From Vulcanimicrobium alpinum (lineage in GTDB: Bacteria > Vulcanimicrobiota > Vulcanimicrobiia > Vulcanimicrobiales > Vulcanimicrobiaceae): a DNA stretch of 64,000 nucleotides. This document shows, one piece after another, positions 26,002 through 35,261 of the stretch. Both the position numbers and the translations under genes were made by a program. The notes beneath the pieces were generated by a model. That model did no database searches and was not told where the DNA came from. It worked only from the letters and a program-made list of their open reading frames with translations. Positions within the stretch are counted from its first letter, which is position 1, and each line of letters starts with the position of its first letter. Location of the stretch: NCBI RefSeq assembly GCF_027923555.1, contig NZ_AP025523.1, positions 744,001 through 808,000 on the forward strand. Direction: 5' to 3'.

Positions 26002-27153
26002 GTGACCACGGCCGACCCCGCCCTGCGCGCGATCGAGTGCAAGCTCGATGAGGGTATCTCGCTCTCGCTCGAAGACGGCTTGACTCTTTTCCGCACCAGC
26101 GACATCCACACGCTGGGGCGCCTGGCCAAAACCGCCAAGGAACGCAAGAGCCGGAACGAGGTCTACTACGTCCTCAACCGCTACATCAACTCGACGAACG
26201 TGTGCTACGCGAACTGCACGTTCTGTTCGTTCTCGCGCGGCGAAAAGGACGTCGACCGGGTGCGCATGTCGGCCGATCAAGTCGTCGCGAAGGCGCTGGA
26301 GACGGGGACCAACTTCAACCAGCTCCACATCGTCGGCGGGCACGATCCGCGTCAGCTCTCGCTCGACTACTGGCTGCCGCTGATGCGCCGGTTCAAAGAG
26401 CAGCTGCCGCACGTCCAGCTCTCGCTGTTTACCGCCGCCGAGATCGACTACATGGCGCGCCGGCACCGGCTCTCGTACGATGAGATCGTCGCTCAGCTCG
26501 CCGAGGCCGGCCTCGACAACGTCAACGGCGGCGGCGCCGAGGTGTTCTCGGAGCGATTCCGCCGCGAGGTCTGCCCCAACAAGGTCGACGCCGCCCATTG
26601 GCTGGAGATCCACGAGACGCTGCACCGTCACGGCGTCGCTTCGAATGCGACGATGCTCTACGGCACGATCGAGACGCTCGAAGAACGGCTCGAACATTTG
26701 ATCATGCTGCGCGAATCGCAGCGCCGCTCGCCCGGCTACAATGCGTTCATCCCGCTCGCATTCCATCCCGACGGCAACGCGCTCTCGCACCACGGCTGGA
26801 CGTCCGGACTCGACGACATCCGCATGTTCGCGGTTTCGCGGCTGATGCTCGACAATTTCGACCACATCAAAGCGTACTGGATGATCCAGGGGATCAAAGT
26901 CTGCCAGCTCGCGCTCGAGTTCGGGGCCGACGACATGGACGGCACGCACGGTTCGACCGACGAAGAGATGATCTACCACTCGGCCGGCACGCGTTCGGGG
27001 CAGTACGTCGACGACCGCGAGTTCCGGCGTTTGATCGAAGAGGCGGGCTACGTTCCGGTGCGCCGCAACTCGACGTATCAGACGTTCCCGCACGACTGGA
27101 AGCCCGAAGACGGGATGCCGGAGCGCGCGCTCGCGGGTGCCGGCGCTGTCTAA
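26002..27153 (+). CDS. mqnE: MqnE, aminofutalosine synthase (radical SAM)
   Basis: Radical SAM enzyme joining 3-(1-carboxyvinyloxy)benzoate and S-adenosylmethionine to form aminofutalosine, the second step of the futalosine menaquinone pathway. The 383-residue protein has the cluster motif CYANCTFC (Cys68, Cys72, Cys75) and a C-terminal domain shared with MqnC and CofG/H-type enzymes (SGLDDIRMFAVSRLMLDNFD, WMIQGIKVCQLALEFGADDM). The GTG start has a strong GGAGG at 25987-25991. It leads the mqnE-mqnA-mqnC run, whose genes overlap by 14-17 bases. Confidence 0.95.
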   Translation: MTTADPALRAIECKLDEGISLSLEDGLTLFRTSDIHTLGRLAKTAKERKSRNEVYYVLNRYINSTNVCYANCTFCSFSRGEKDVDRVRMSADQVVAKALETGTNFNQLHIVGGHDPRQLSLDYWLPLMRRFKEQLPHVQLSLFTAAEIDYMARRHRLSYDEIVAQLAEAGLDNVNGGGAEVFSERFRREVCPNKVDAAHWLEIHETLHRHGVASNATMLYGTIETLEERLEHLIMLRESQRRSPGYNAFIPLAFHPDGNALSHHGWTSGLDDIRMFAVSRLMLDNFDHIKAYWMIQGIKVCQLALEFGADDMDGTHGSTDEEMIYHSAGTRSGQYVDDREFRRLIEEAGYVPVRRNSTYQTFPHDWKPEDGMPERALAGAGAV

Positions 27154-27967
27154 CACGCGCACCGGCGAGCCGCTGCGCTACGGCCGCATGGGCTTCGTCA
27201 ACGTGGCGCCGATCGAGACGGCGTTCGACGCCGGCGCGGTCGCGCGCGACGTCGTTGAAGTCTCCGACGTACCGACGCGTCTCAACGCGATGCTGGTCGC
27301 CGGCGAACTCGACGTCGCGGCGATCAGCGCCGCGCACTATCTCGCGCACCGCGACGAACTCGCGCTGCTGGGCGACTGCTGCATCGCCTCCGACGGCCCG
27401 GTGCGTTCGGTGCTGCTGGTCTCGCCGATCCCGCCCGCACTGCTCGAGGGCGCGTCGATCGCGGTTACGGCGCAGTCGGCGTCGGGTCGCGCGCTCCTTG
27501 CGACGCTGCTCGAGCACGTGCAGCACGTCCGTCCGACGTACGACGTCGTCGACGATGCGCTCGGCGCCGCGCGCGCCGGCCGGCCCGCCCTGATCATCGG
27601 CGACGACGCGCTCGTCGCGCGCGGCGCGTGCCCGCCGGCGCAGATTCACGATCTCGGCGAAGCGTGGTCGCGCTGGACCGGGCTGCCGTTCGTCTTCGCC
27701 GTGTGGGCGGTGCGCCGCGACGTCGCGCGGCGCCGTCCCGCCGAGGTCGCCGCGCTCGCCGCGGCGCTCGCGGAGGCGCGCGCGTGGGGCACCGCGCATC
27801 GCGATGCCGTGATCGAAGCGGCGATCGCGCGCAAGCCGTTCCATCGCGGTCTGTACGCCGACTATTTTACCCGCTTGCGCTACGTGCTCGACGAACGCGC
27901 GCAGCGCGGCCTCGCCCGGTTCGCCGACCTTTTCCTGCCCAAGGAGCCCGCTCGTGTCCCTCGCTGA
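27137..27967 (+). CDS. mqnA: MqnA, chorismate dehydratase
   Basis: First enzyme of the futalosine pathway, dehydrating chorismate to 3-(1-carboxyvinyloxy)benzoate. The 276-residue protein has the periplasmic-binding-protein-like fold of the family: MGFVNVAPIETAF near residue 18, VPTRLNAMLVAGELDVAAIS near 45, and a C-terminal WTGLPFVFAVWAVRRD segment near 179. It starts at a GTG inside the end of mqnE and overlaps mqnC by 14 bases, so all three are probably made from one message. MqnB and MqnD, needed for later steps, are not in this window. Confidence 0.92.
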   Translation: MPALSNTRTGEPLRYGRMGFVNVAPIETAFDAGAVARDVVEVSDVPTRLNAMLVAGELDVAAISAAHYLAHRDELALLGDCCIASDGPVRSVLLVSPIPPALLEGASIAVTAQSASGRALLATLLEHVQHVRPTYDVVDDALGAARAGRPALIIGDDALVARGACPPAQIHDLGEAWSRWTGLPFVFAVWAVRRDVARRRPAEVAALAAALAEARAWGTAHRDAVIEAAIARKPFHRGLYADYFTRLRYVLDERAQRGLARFADLFLPKEPARVPR

Positions 27968-29036
27968 CGTCCTCGACCGCGCCGCCGCCGGCGGCCGGCT
28001 CTCATTCGATGAGGGCGTGCGGCTCTACCGCGAGGCACCGCTGCACGCGCTCGGCGCCGCCGCGCACGCGCGCCGCATGGCGATGTATCCGACCAACGAC
28101 GTCACCTACGTCGTCGACACCACCATCAACTACACCAACGTCTGCAACGTGCACTGCACGTTCTGCGCGTTCTTCCGGCCCGAGCACCACGCCGAAGGCT
28201 ACACCATGTCGCACGACAAGGTGCTCGAGCGCGTGAAGTACGCGGCCGATCAGGGCGCGACGCAGATCATGATCCAGGGCGGCGTCAACCCCGAGCTGCG
28301 CATCGGCTGGTTCGAAGAACTCTTCCGGCGCGTCGCCGCGGAGTACCCGGACGTCGACATCCACTCGCTCTCGGTCTCGGAGATCTCCGGGCTCGCGACG
28401 ATCGAAGGGATGACGACCCGGGCGGTGCTCGAGCGGCTCAAGGCCGCCGGGATGAAGTCGCTGCCGGGCGCCGGTGCGGAGATTCTGGTCGAGCGCGTAC
28501 GCAAGCGGATCAGCGCGCGCAAGATCGTCCCCGACGCATGGATCGACGTGATGCGCGACGCGCAGCAGCTCGGGATGCCGACCACGGCGACGATGATGTT
28601 CGGCTCGATCGAGACCGACGACGAACGCATCGCGCACATGAAGGTGATCCGCGACCTGCAGGACGAGTCCGAGGGGTTCACCGCGTTCATCCCGTGGTAC
28701 TACGTGCCGTACAAGACGCCGCTGCGCGGGCGCGAAGCGACGGGCCTCGAGTACTTGCGCGTGCTCGCGGTCTCGCGGCTCTTCCTCGACAACGTGCCGC
28801 ACCTGCAGGCGTCGTGGCTGACGCCTGGATTGAAGCTCGGTCAGCTCGCGCTGTTCTACGGCTGCGACGACATGGGCGGGACGATCATCGAAGAGCAGGT
28901 CGTCCACGATGCCGGCGGCGGCAACGAAGCGACGCGCGCGCAGCTCGAAGAGATCATCCGCGGCGCCGGCTTCACCCCCGTCATCCGCGATACGTACTGG
29001 AATCTGCGCAACGACTTGGCGCTCGCCACGGCCTAA
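27954..29036 (+). CDS. mqnC: MqnC, cyclic dehypoxanthinylfutalosine synthase (radical SAM)
   Basis: Radical SAM cyclase that converts dehypoxanthine futalosine to its cyclic form in menaquinone synthesis. The 360-residue protein has the cluster motif CNVHCTFC (Cys64, Cys68, Cys71), then QIMIQGGVNPELRIGWFEEL, and the family-specific FIPWYYVPYKTPLRG and SWLTPGLKLGQLALFYGCDD segments. The GTG start overlaps mqnA. It is a paralogue of mqnE two genes upstream, but the two are clearly separate subfamilies. It converges on mnmA with three bases between stops. Confidence 0.95.
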   Translation: MSLADVLDRAAAGGRLSFDEGVRLYREAPLHALGAAAHARRMAMYPTNDVTYVVDTTINYTNVCNVHCTFCAFFRPEHHAEGYTMSHDKVLERVKYAADQGATQIMIQGGVNPELRIGWFEELFRRVAAEYPDVDIHSLSVSEISGLATIEGMTTRAVLERLKAAGMKSLPGAGAEILVERVRKRISARKIVPDAWIDVMRDAQQLGMPTTATMMFGSIETDDERIAHMKVIRDLQDESEGFTAFIPWYYVPYKTPLRGREATGLEYLRVLAVSRLFLDNVPHLQASWLTPGLKLGQLALFYGCDDMGGTIIEEQVVHDAGGGNEATRAQLEEIIRGAGFTPVIRDTYWNLRNDLALATA

Positions 29037-29039
29037 CAG

Positions 29040-30125
29040 CTACGCGGTTGCGCGGATCGTGGCGGCGCCGAGGACTTCGGTGCCGTCGTTGTCGAGCAAT
29101 GCGACGAGCTGGCCGGGAGTCACCGCGCGCTGCGGCGTCTGGAAGCGCAGGTGCAGTGCGTCGCCGTCGAGCGTCACCGTCGCGGCAGCTGGCTTGGCGC
29201 GATAGCGCGTCATCGCCAGCACGCGGGCCGGTCCGGCAGTGAACCGTTCGGGGCGGATGAGGTTGACTTCGTCGGCGATCAATCCGTCGACGTCGAGTTC
29301 GTCTTCGCGTCCGATCACGATCGTGTTGGTCGCCGCGTCGATGCGGGTCACGTAGCGCGGGCTACCGCCGGCCGGCAGCCCGCGCCGCTGTCCGACGGTG
29401 TAGCAGCCGATCCCGGCGTGCGTCCCGGCGGCCGCTCCGGCCGTCGTCATCACCGGGCCCGGTATTGCCGTCGAGGGCGCCAGCGCAGCGAGGACTTCGC
29501 GGTAGTCGCCGCCTTCGACGAAGCAGATGTCCTGCGACTCGGTCTTCTCGGCGACGGGCAGTCCCAGACGTGCGGCGTGCGCACGGGTCTCGGCTTTCGT
29601 CATCTGCCCCACCGGCAGCAGAAGTCGAGAGAGCTGCTCCGGCGTCAGCTGCGCCAATGCGTAGGCCTGATCTTTCGGCGACTCGCTGCGGAAGAGGCGC
29701 GGGCCGTCCGCCCCGTGTTCGAGCCGGGCATAGTGGCCGGTCGCGACGTAGCGCGCGCCGAGCCGATCGGCGTAGGCGCGCAGGGTGCCGAGCTTCACGT
29801 CGTTGTTGCAGGAGACGCACGGATTGGGAGTGCGGCCTTGCGCGTACTCGCGCGCGAACCGTTCGATGACGCCGCGGCGGAACGTTTCTTCAAAATCGAG
29901 GACGTAATGGGGGATCCCGATTGCAGACGCGGTGCGGCGAGCGTCGTCGAAATCGTCGGCGCCGCAGCACGATTTCGCGTGCGCCGGTTTGGTCGGCGCA
30001 TACATCTTCATCGTCACGCCGACGACGTCGTAGCCGGCTTCCGCCAGCAATCCCGCCGCGACGGCGGAGTCGACGCCCCCGCTCATCGCGGCGACGACGC
30101 GCACTCGCTCCTTCATCACATCCAC
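29040..30125 (-). CDS. mnmA: MnmA, tRNA-specific 2-thiouridylase
   Basis: Installs the 2-thio group on wobble U34 of Lys, Glu and Gln tRNAs. The 361-residue protein has the PP-loop SGGVDS at 15-20, the catalytic Cys103 in NPCVSCNNDVK and the second catalytic Cys201 in ESQDICFVEGG, matching the two cysteines of E. coli MnmA. The C-terminal beta-barrel domain ends the protein. A start at 30116 (MKERVRVV) is equally possible and would remove three residues; neither has a strong ribosome site. It is divergent from the RodZ-like gene. Confidence 0.95.
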   Translation of the reverse strand: MDVMKERVRVVAAMSGGVDSAVAAGLLAEAGYDVVGVTMKMYAPTKPAHAKSCCGADDFDDARRTASAIGIPHYVLDFEETFRRGVIERFAREYAQGRTPNPCVSCNNDVKLGTLRAYADRLGARYVATGHYARLEHGADGPRLFRSESPKDQAYALAQLTPEQLSRLLLPVGQMTKAETRAHAARLGLPVAEKTESQDICFVEGGDYREVLAALAPSTAIPGPVMTTAGAAAGTHAGIGCYTVGQRRGLPAGGSPRYVTRIDAATNTIVIGREDELDVDGLIADEVNLIRPERFTAGPARVLAMTRYRAKPAAATVTLDGDALHLRFQTPQRAVTPGQLVALLDNDGTEVLGAATIRATA

Positions 30126-30176
30126 TACTGAACCACGGAACAGGGAAACCGGGTGCGCCCGCTAAGGTGCGATTTC

Positions 30177-30911
30177 ATGTCTGCGCTCGGAGAGGAGTTT
30201 CGGAGCGCGCGAGAAGCGCGCGGTCTCACCCTCTCGGACGTCGCCGAGCAGATCCATATCCGCTCGGTTTACCTGAACGCGATCGAACACGAGGACTGGG
30301 GCGCGATCGGGGCGCCGGTCTACGTGCGCGGCTTCATCCGGACGTATGCCCGGTTCCTCGGTCTCGACGGCGAAGCCGCCGTCGCCCGATTCAACCAGAT
30401 GATCCCCGCGACCGAGCGGCCCGCGGCGGCGCCGGTGACGCACGCCGTCGACCGCGAACGCAGCGGCCCCTCGGTCTGGGCGATCGGCGGGATCGTGGTC
30501 GCGCTCCTGCTGGTGCTCTTCGCCGGGTACGAGTGGTACGCGTACTCGCAGGGGACCGACGTGCGGACGGCCGCGGCGCCCGGCCCGCAGACGCAACCGA
30601 CGGCGCCCTCGGGCGGGTCCGCGCCTTCGGCCTTTCCCGTCGCGGCGAGTGCGCCCACGGCCACACCCGCCGTCCTGCCGAAACACGAGCTCGCGATCCG
30701 CCTCTCCGAGGCGTCGTGGCTGCGGGTGACGGTCGACGGGGCGACGCTCGCCGAGGGCCTCTACCCGGCGGGAACGCGCAAGTCGTTCACCGGGAGCGTT
30801 GCAGTCGTCCGGGTCGGCAACGCCGGCGGCGTGCAGATCCTCGTCGACGGCCGCCCCACCCCCGCGCTCGGCAAAAATGGCGACGTCGCCGAGCAGCGCT
30901 ACACCCTCTGA
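30177..30911 (+). CDS. RodZ-like protein (HTH, membrane span, DUF4115)
   Basis: A 244-residue protein with an N-terminal helix-turn-helix of the RodZ type (residues about 5-75, including GLTLSDVAEQIHIRSVYLNA and VRGFIRTYARFLGL) and a single membrane span at 99-118. A Pro/Ala-rich linker then leads to a periplasmic DUF4115 domain (about 165-240: LAIRLSEASWLRVTVDGATL). RodZ couples the MreB cytoskeleton to wall synthesis; many phyla carry this architecture without proven function. The start at 30177 has AAGG nine bases upstream. yajQ follows 22 bases later. Confidence 0.85.
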   Translation: MSALGEEFRSAREARGLTLSDVAEQIHIRSVYLNAIEHEDWGAIGAPVYVRGFIRTYARFLGLDGEAAVARFNQMIPATERPAAAPVTHAVDRERSGPSVWAIGGIVVALLLVLFAGYEWYAYSQGTDVRTAAAPGPQTQPTAPSGGSAPSAFPVAASAPTATPAVLPKHELAIRLSEASWLRVTVDGATLAEGLYPAGTRKSFTGSVAVVRVGNAGGVQILVDGRPTPALGKNGDVAEQRYTL

Positions 30912-30933
30912 TCCCGCTTCCGCACGAGAACCG

Positions 30934-31428
30934 ATGGCATCCGACGCTTCCTTCGACGTGGTCTCCAAAGTCGATCCGCAAGAGCTCGACAACGCCCTCA
31001 ACCAAGCGCGCAAAGAGATCGCGGGCCGCTTCGATTTCAAGAACTCGATCGCGTCGATCGAAAACGACGACAAGACGATCACGGTGCTCGCCGACGACGA
31101 AATGAAGCTGCGCAACGTCGTCGACATCATCCAGTCCAAAGCGGTGAAGCGCGGGATCGATCTCAAGGCGCTCGATGCCTCGGCGAAGCCGGAATCGGCG
31201 TCGGGGAGTGCGCTGCGTCAGAAGATCACGATTCGCGCCGGGATTCCGAAAGACAAGTCGAAGGCGATCATCGAAGCAATCAAGGGCTCGAAGCTCAAGG
31301 TGCAGGCGCAGTACCAGGACGAGCAGATCCGCGTCTCAGCGAAGTCCAGGGACGATCTGCAAAAGGTTATTCAGCTCTTGAAAGGGTTGGAGTACGAGCT
31401 GCCGCTGCAGTTTGTGAACTATCGGTGA
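30934..31428 (+). CDS. YajQ-family nucleotide-binding protein
   Basis: A 164-residue protein, full length for the YajQ/UPF0234 family, which has two ferredoxin-like domains and is reported to bind cyclic di-GMP in some proteobacteria. Diagnostic segments are MASDASFDVVSKVDPQELDN, the GRFDFKNSIASIE strand and GIPKDKSKAIIEAIKGSKLK. The C-terminus has VQAQYQDEQIRVSAKSRDDL followed by LPLQFVNYR. The start at 30934 is the family start; an earlier in-frame Met would read antisense-like sequence through the previous gene. It probably shares a transcript with the RodZ-like gene. Confidence 0.92.
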   Translation: MASDASFDVVSKVDPQELDNALNQARKEIAGRFDFKNSIASIENDDKTITVLADDEMKLRNVVDIIQSKAVKRGIDLKALDASAKPESASGSALRQKITIRAGIPKDKSKAIIEAIKGSKLKVQAQYQDEQIRVSAKSRDDLQKVIQLLKGLEYELPLQFVNYR

Positions 31429-31462
31429 GAGCGCCTTGGGGGTGACGGGGGGTGCCGAGAAC

Positions 31463-31495
31463 GCGTTCGAACGCCCATCCGGGGCGTTCGAACGC
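31463..31495. repeat. Double palindrome between yajQ and rimO
   Basis: GCGTTCGAACGCC (31463-31475) and its exact complement GGCGTTCGAACGC (31483-31495) flank a seven-base spacer. Each arm also contains the self-complementary 12-mer GCGTTCGAACGC. It could fold as one 13-bp hairpin and serve as the yajQ terminator, or be a pair of protein-binding sites. The 140-base gap holds nothing else recognisable. Confidence 0.5.
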
Positions 31496-31568
31496 TCGGT
31501 GCTCCGGTCGCTCTCGCCATTCTGGCTTCGCTCCCTTGGCGATGTTCTTCGGCCGATGTTGGATTTGA

Positions 31569-32957
31569 ATGACTGTTGATTTGATGACCAAGACGGTCTC
31601 GTTTGTGTCCTTGGGTTGTGCGAAGAATCTCGTGGACAGCGAGGTGATGATCGCGAAGCTGGGGGCGGCGGGGTGGACGCTTGTGCCGGAGACAGAGCAG
31701 GCGGAGGCGGTCGTCATCAACACGTGCGCGTTCATCGACCCGGCGAAGGCGGAGTCGACCCAGACGATCTTGGCGCACGCGGAGAAGAAGCGGGACGGAC
31801 AGCAGCTGATCGTTGCGGGGTGTTTGTCGCAGCGGTTCGGGGATGAACTGCAGTCGCTGATTCCTGAGATCGACGGCGTCGTCGGAACGGGAGCCTATCC
31901 GTCGATCGTCGAGTTGCTGGAGGATGCGCGGGCCGGCAAGGGCCCGGTCCGGCTCGATTTCGAGGCGGAGCCGGAGCATGATTTTCTGCCGCGGCTGATC
32001 ACGACGCCGTCCGCGACGGCGTATCTGAAGATCGCGGAAGGATGCGATCATCCGTGCACGTTCTGCATCATTCCGCAGCTGCGCGGCGGGTTTCGGTCGC
32101 GCAGCGAGGAGTCGATTCTGGCGGAGGCGCGTGCGCTCGCTGCGGGCGGGACGAAAGAACTGATTCTGATCGCGCAGGACACGTCGATGTGGGGACGCGA
32201 TCGCGGGTATCGGCGCGGCGGCCTTGCGGCGCTGCTCGAGAAGCTGCACGCGATCGACGGCATCGTGTGGATTCGGCTGCTGTATCTGTATCCGGCGACC
32301 GTCGATGCGGAGCTGATCGATGCGATGGCGTCGCTCCCGAAGGTGTGCTCGTACATGGACATGCCGCTGCAGCACGTCAGCGCCGGCGTGCTGCGGCGGA
32401 TGCTGCGGCCGTCCAACGGCGAGCGGTATCTCGAGATCGTCGAGGACTTTCGGCGGCGCGTTCCGGGGATCACGATGCGCTCGACTTTCATCGTGGGGTT
32501 TCCCGGCGAGAACGACGAGGACGTCGCGGAACTCGAACGCTGGATCGGGCGCGCCGAGCTCGATCGCGTCGGGTTCTTCGTCTATTCGCGTGAAGATGGG
32601 ACGCCGGGCGCGGAACTCGACCGCCAGGTGCCGGAGCGCGAGAAGCGGCGCCGGCTGCTGCGTCTGCGCGACGCGCAGCGGCGTGCGTCGGAGCGCGCGC
32701 GCGCGAAGCGCATCGGCGAGACCGTGCAGGTGCTGGTCGAGGAGAAGCGGACGCTGCGCAAGACTGATCCGCTTGCGGCGGCGCTGCGCTCGCGCCACGT
32801 GATCGCCGGACGTTCGAGCGGCGAAGCGCCGGGAGTCGATGGGATCATCGCGTTCACCGGAGACGCCGAGATCGGCGAGTTCGTCGACGTCACGCTGCGC
32901 GGCAATACCTCGTTCGATTTCTACGGCGATCTCGTGCCGGCGCTGGTGCCGGCGTGA
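31569..32957 (+). CDS. rimO: RimO, ribosomal protein S12 methylthiotransferase
   Basis: Radical SAM methylthiotransferase that modifies an Asp of ribosomal protein S12. The 462-residue protein has the UPF0004 domain cluster cysteines Cys17, Cys53 and Cys85 (SLGCAKN, NTCAF, AGCLSQR), the radical SAM motif CDHPCTFC (Cys159, Cys163, Cys166), and a C-terminal TRAM domain. S12-specific rather than tRNA-specific (MiaB) assignment rests on SLGCAKNLVDSEVM and the EGCDHPCTFCIIPQLRGGFR segment. The start could also be Met6 at 31584. The stop overlaps the GTG of the LCP gene. Confidence 0.93.
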   Translation: MTVDLMTKTVSFVSLGCAKNLVDSEVMIAKLGAAGWTLVPETEQAEAVVINTCAFIDPAKAESTQTILAHAEKKRDGQQLIVAGCLSQRFGDELQSLIPEIDGVVGTGAYPSIVELLEDARAGKGPVRLDFEAEPEHDFLPRLITTPSATAYLKIAEGCDHPCTFCIIPQLRGGFRSRSEESILAEARALAAGGTKELILIAQDTSMWGRDRGYRRGGLAALLEKLHAIDGIVWIRLLYLYPATVDAELIDAMASLPKVCSYMDMPLQHVSAGVLRRMLRPSNGERYLEIVEDFRRRVPGITMRSTFIVGFPGENDEDVAELERWIGRAELDRVGFFVYSREDGTPGAELDRQVPEREKRRRLLRLRDAQRRASERARAKRIGETVQVLVEEKRTLRKTDPLAAALRSRHVIAGRSSGEAPGVDGIIAFTGDAEIGEFVDVTLRGNTSFDFYGDLVPALVPA

Positions 32958-34375
32958 GCCAGGGAACCGTCGTCGACCCGCCTCAGCCGCCCGCGCGCGG
33001 CGACCGCCGTCGGCCCGAGCCGAGCGAACCGCCGCACGGCAAACCGGCGTTCTTCCGCGCACTCCCCTACGCGCTCGGCGCGCTGCTGATCCTGATCGGC
33101 GCCTTCTTCGGGATCGTCGCGTACAAGATGGTGCGCGGCGACAACTTCTGGCACAGCGTCAACACGACGCTGCCGGCCTACATCCCGCCGCCCGAGACGG
33201 TCTTCGCGAAGCAGCGCCTCTACGTGATGCTGCTCGGCATCGATTTCAACTACGACAACAAGGGGATGCCGTACTCGAAGGGTGCGCGCAGCGACACGAT
33301 CATGCTCGCATCGCTCGACTTCCCGACGAAGTCGCTGCACCTCATCTCGGTCCTGCGCGACACCGACGCGATCGTCAACGGCAGGGATGCCAAGATCAAC
33401 GAAGCGTACGCCGTGGGCGGCGTCAAGCTTGCCGACAAGGTGATCGGCGAGCAGATGGGCTTGCCGCTCAACGAGAAGGGGACGCACTTCGATCGTTTCG
33501 TCGTCGTCAACTCGTTCGGCGTCAAGGATTTCGTCGACGCGATCGGCGGCATCGACGTGCCGGTGACGGAGAAGATGGACTACGAGGACCACTGGGGACA
33601 TCTGTCGATCCACTTCAAGCCCGGGCTGCAGCACATGAACGGCACACAGGCGATGTTCTACTCGCGCTTCCGCCACGACGCGTGCAGCGATCCCTGCCGC
33701 GTGAAGCGCCAGCAGCAAGTCATTCACATCACGATGCAGAAGCTGAAGTCGGAGAAGATCAACGACCTGCTGCACATCGGTTCGCTGATCGCCGCGCTCA
33801 ACAAAAACATCTACACCGACCTGAACTTCGACGAGGAGAAGTCGCTGGCGTGGGCGTTCAAAGACGCGAACCTCGCCGACCTCAGCCACGCCGAGACGAT
33901 CCCGTACGTCGACACGAAGGACACCGCCGACGGCGAGACGCTGATTCTCGACCCGGTCGCGAAGGGCAAGATCATCCGCCAATTCCTCGGGGCGTACGGC
34001 AACGTCGCGCCGCCTTCGTCGAAGGCGCTGGCAGCGATCAAGCCGGCGACCGTGCACCTGACGGTCGAGAACGGGAGCGGCATCCCGGGGCTCGCCGGCC
34101 GCGCCGCCGAGCGCTTGCGGAAACTGGGCTATCGCGTCGATTCGGTGACCAATGCCGACGCGTTCAGTTACGACAGCAGCGAGATCCGGCCGGCGTCGCA
34201 GACGCCGTTCGTCGGGGAGCGCGTTCGCGCCGACCTCGGCGTCCCCGGCGCGACGATCTCGCCGGCGACCGATGCGACGCCGGGCCCCCAGATCGCGGCG
34301 ACCGTGATCGTCGGAAAAGACTTCGCCGCCGCGCTCGAGACGGCGAGTCCGCCGGCGACCGCCGCGAAGCACTGA
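32954..34375 (+). CDS. LytR-CpsA-Psr (LCP) family protein with LytR_C domain
   Basis: A 473-residue membrane-anchored protein. The N-terminus is cytoplasmic and Pro/Arg-rich, with one membrane span at 36-57. The LCP domain covers about 88-290 (YVMLLGIDFN, ARSDTIMLASLDF, SVLRDTDA, FYSRFRHD-x-C-x-D-P-C-RVKRQQQV). A LytR_C domain (VHLTVENGSGIPGLAGRAAE) lies near 365. LCP enzymes transfer polyprenyl-linked glycopolymers to peptidoglycan or other acceptors. CSDPCRV is an unusual cysteine pair inserted before the conserved Arg. GTG start overlaps the rimO stop. The polysaccharide deacetylase gene is three bases downstream, fitting an envelope operon. Confidence 0.9.
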   Translation: MSQGTVVDPPQPPARGDRRRPEPSEPPHGKPAFFRALPYALGALLILIGAFFGIVAYKMVRGDNFWHSVNTTLPAYIPPPETVFAKQRLYVMLLGIDFNYDNKGMPYSKGARSDTIMLASLDFPTKSLHLISVLRDTDAIVNGRDAKINEAYAVGGVKLADKVIGEQMGLPLNEKGTHFDRFVVVNSFGVKDFVDAIGGIDVPVTEKMDYEDHWGHLSIHFKPGLQHMNGTQAMFYSRFRHDACSDPCRVKRQQQVIHITMQKLKSEKINDLLHIGSLIAALNKNIYTDLNFDEEKSLAWAFKDANLADLSHAETIPYVDTKDTADGETLILDPVAKGKIIRQFLGAYGNVAPPSSKALAAIKPATVHLTVENGSGIPGLAGRAAERLRKLGYRVDSVTNADAFSYDSSEIRPASQTPFVGERVRADLGVPGATISPATDATPGPQIAATVIVGKDFAAALETASPPATAAKH

Positions 34376-34378
34376 GCC

Positions 34379-35209
34379 GTGCGCGGCCGGGTCCCGGCCC
34401 TGGTCGCGGGGATCGCGGCCCTGGCCGTCGTGTTCTACGTCGGCTGGCGGCTGTGGGTGAAGTCCGGCGACCAGCTGCGGCCCGTCGTGGTGCTTCGCGG
34501 CGCCGACGCTGCGGCGCTCGTGACGCCGCGGCTCGGCGCGCGCCTGCACGCGCTCGCATCCGGCGGCCGAGCCCCGGCGGCCGGCCGCCCGAGACTGATC
34601 GCGCTGACCTTCGACGACGGGCCCTATCCGGTCACCACGCCGCTCCTGCTGCAGACGCTGCACGACCTTCGCGTCCCGGCGACGTTCTTTCTCATCGGGC
34701 GAGACGCCGAGCAGTATCCCGGCCTCACCCGCGCGATCGCCGCCGACGGCCACGAGATCGCCGACCACACCCTCACCCATCCGAACCTCGACACGCTGGG
34801 CGAGGCCGACGTCGCCGCCGAGCTCCGTGACGGCGCCGACGTCCTGAACCGGATCGCACCCGATCCGGCCGAGCGCCGGCTGTTCCGGCCGCCGCACGGC
34901 CGCTACCGTTTGGCGACGGTCCGCACCGCGCAGGTCTCCGGATACGACACGATCCTCTGGAACGACGATCCGGGCGACTGGCGGTCGGTCGGCACCGCCG
35001 AGCTCACCGCGCACGTCTTCGCCCACGCCACGGCGCCGGAGATCCTCCTCCTGCACAGCGGACGCACCGCGACGATCGCGATGCTGCCCGAGCTTGTCAC
35101 CCGGTATCGACAAGCGGGGTATGCGTTCGTTACAGTAGGGCGTCTGCTCCGCCTGACGTCGCCTGCCGAGCTGAACCGCCCGGCGGCGATCCCCTTCCCC
35201 TCATCCTAA
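34379..35209 (+). CDS. Polysaccharide deacetylase (NodB domain), membrane anchored
   Basis: A 276-residue carbohydrate esterase family 4 protein. It has an N-terminal membrane anchor (residues 6-24) and a NodB domain with TFDDGPYP (Asp79, Asp80) and the zinc-binding HTLTH motif (His130, His134). Further motifs are RPPHGRY near 170 and the LLHSG strand near 229. It would remove N-acetyl groups from peptidoglycan or a cell-surface glycan. GTG start, three bases after the LCP gene, so the two probably act on the same envelope polymer. Confidence 0.9.
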   Translation: MRGRVPALVAGIAALAVVFYVGWRLWVKSGDQLRPVVVLRGADAAALVTPRLGARLHALASGGRAPAAGRPRLIALTFDDGPYPVTTPLLLQTLHDLRVPATFFLIGRDAEQYPGLTRAIAADGHEIADHTLTHPNLDTLGEADVAAELRDGADVLNRIAPDPAERRLFRPPHGRYRLATVRTAQVSGYDTILWNDDPGDWRSVGTAELTAHVFAHATAPEILLLHSGRTATIAMLPELVTRYRQAGYAFVTVGRLLRLTSPAELNRPAAIPFPSS

Positions 35210-35261
35210 GAGCCGCGGCTCGGGAGGAACCCCGCCGCGCGCCGAATGGTTGTTACCTCGT

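Noticed and set aside
25828-27162. Extension of the ABC permease frame to 27162
   Set aside because: This part is antisense to mqnE, which has clear radical SAM motifs; the permease family length is reached from GTG 25827.
32921-35113. 730-codon minus-strand open frame
   Set aside because: It is antisense to the LCP and deacetylase genes, with low-complexity Arg/Asp/Val content typical of antisense frames in this composition.
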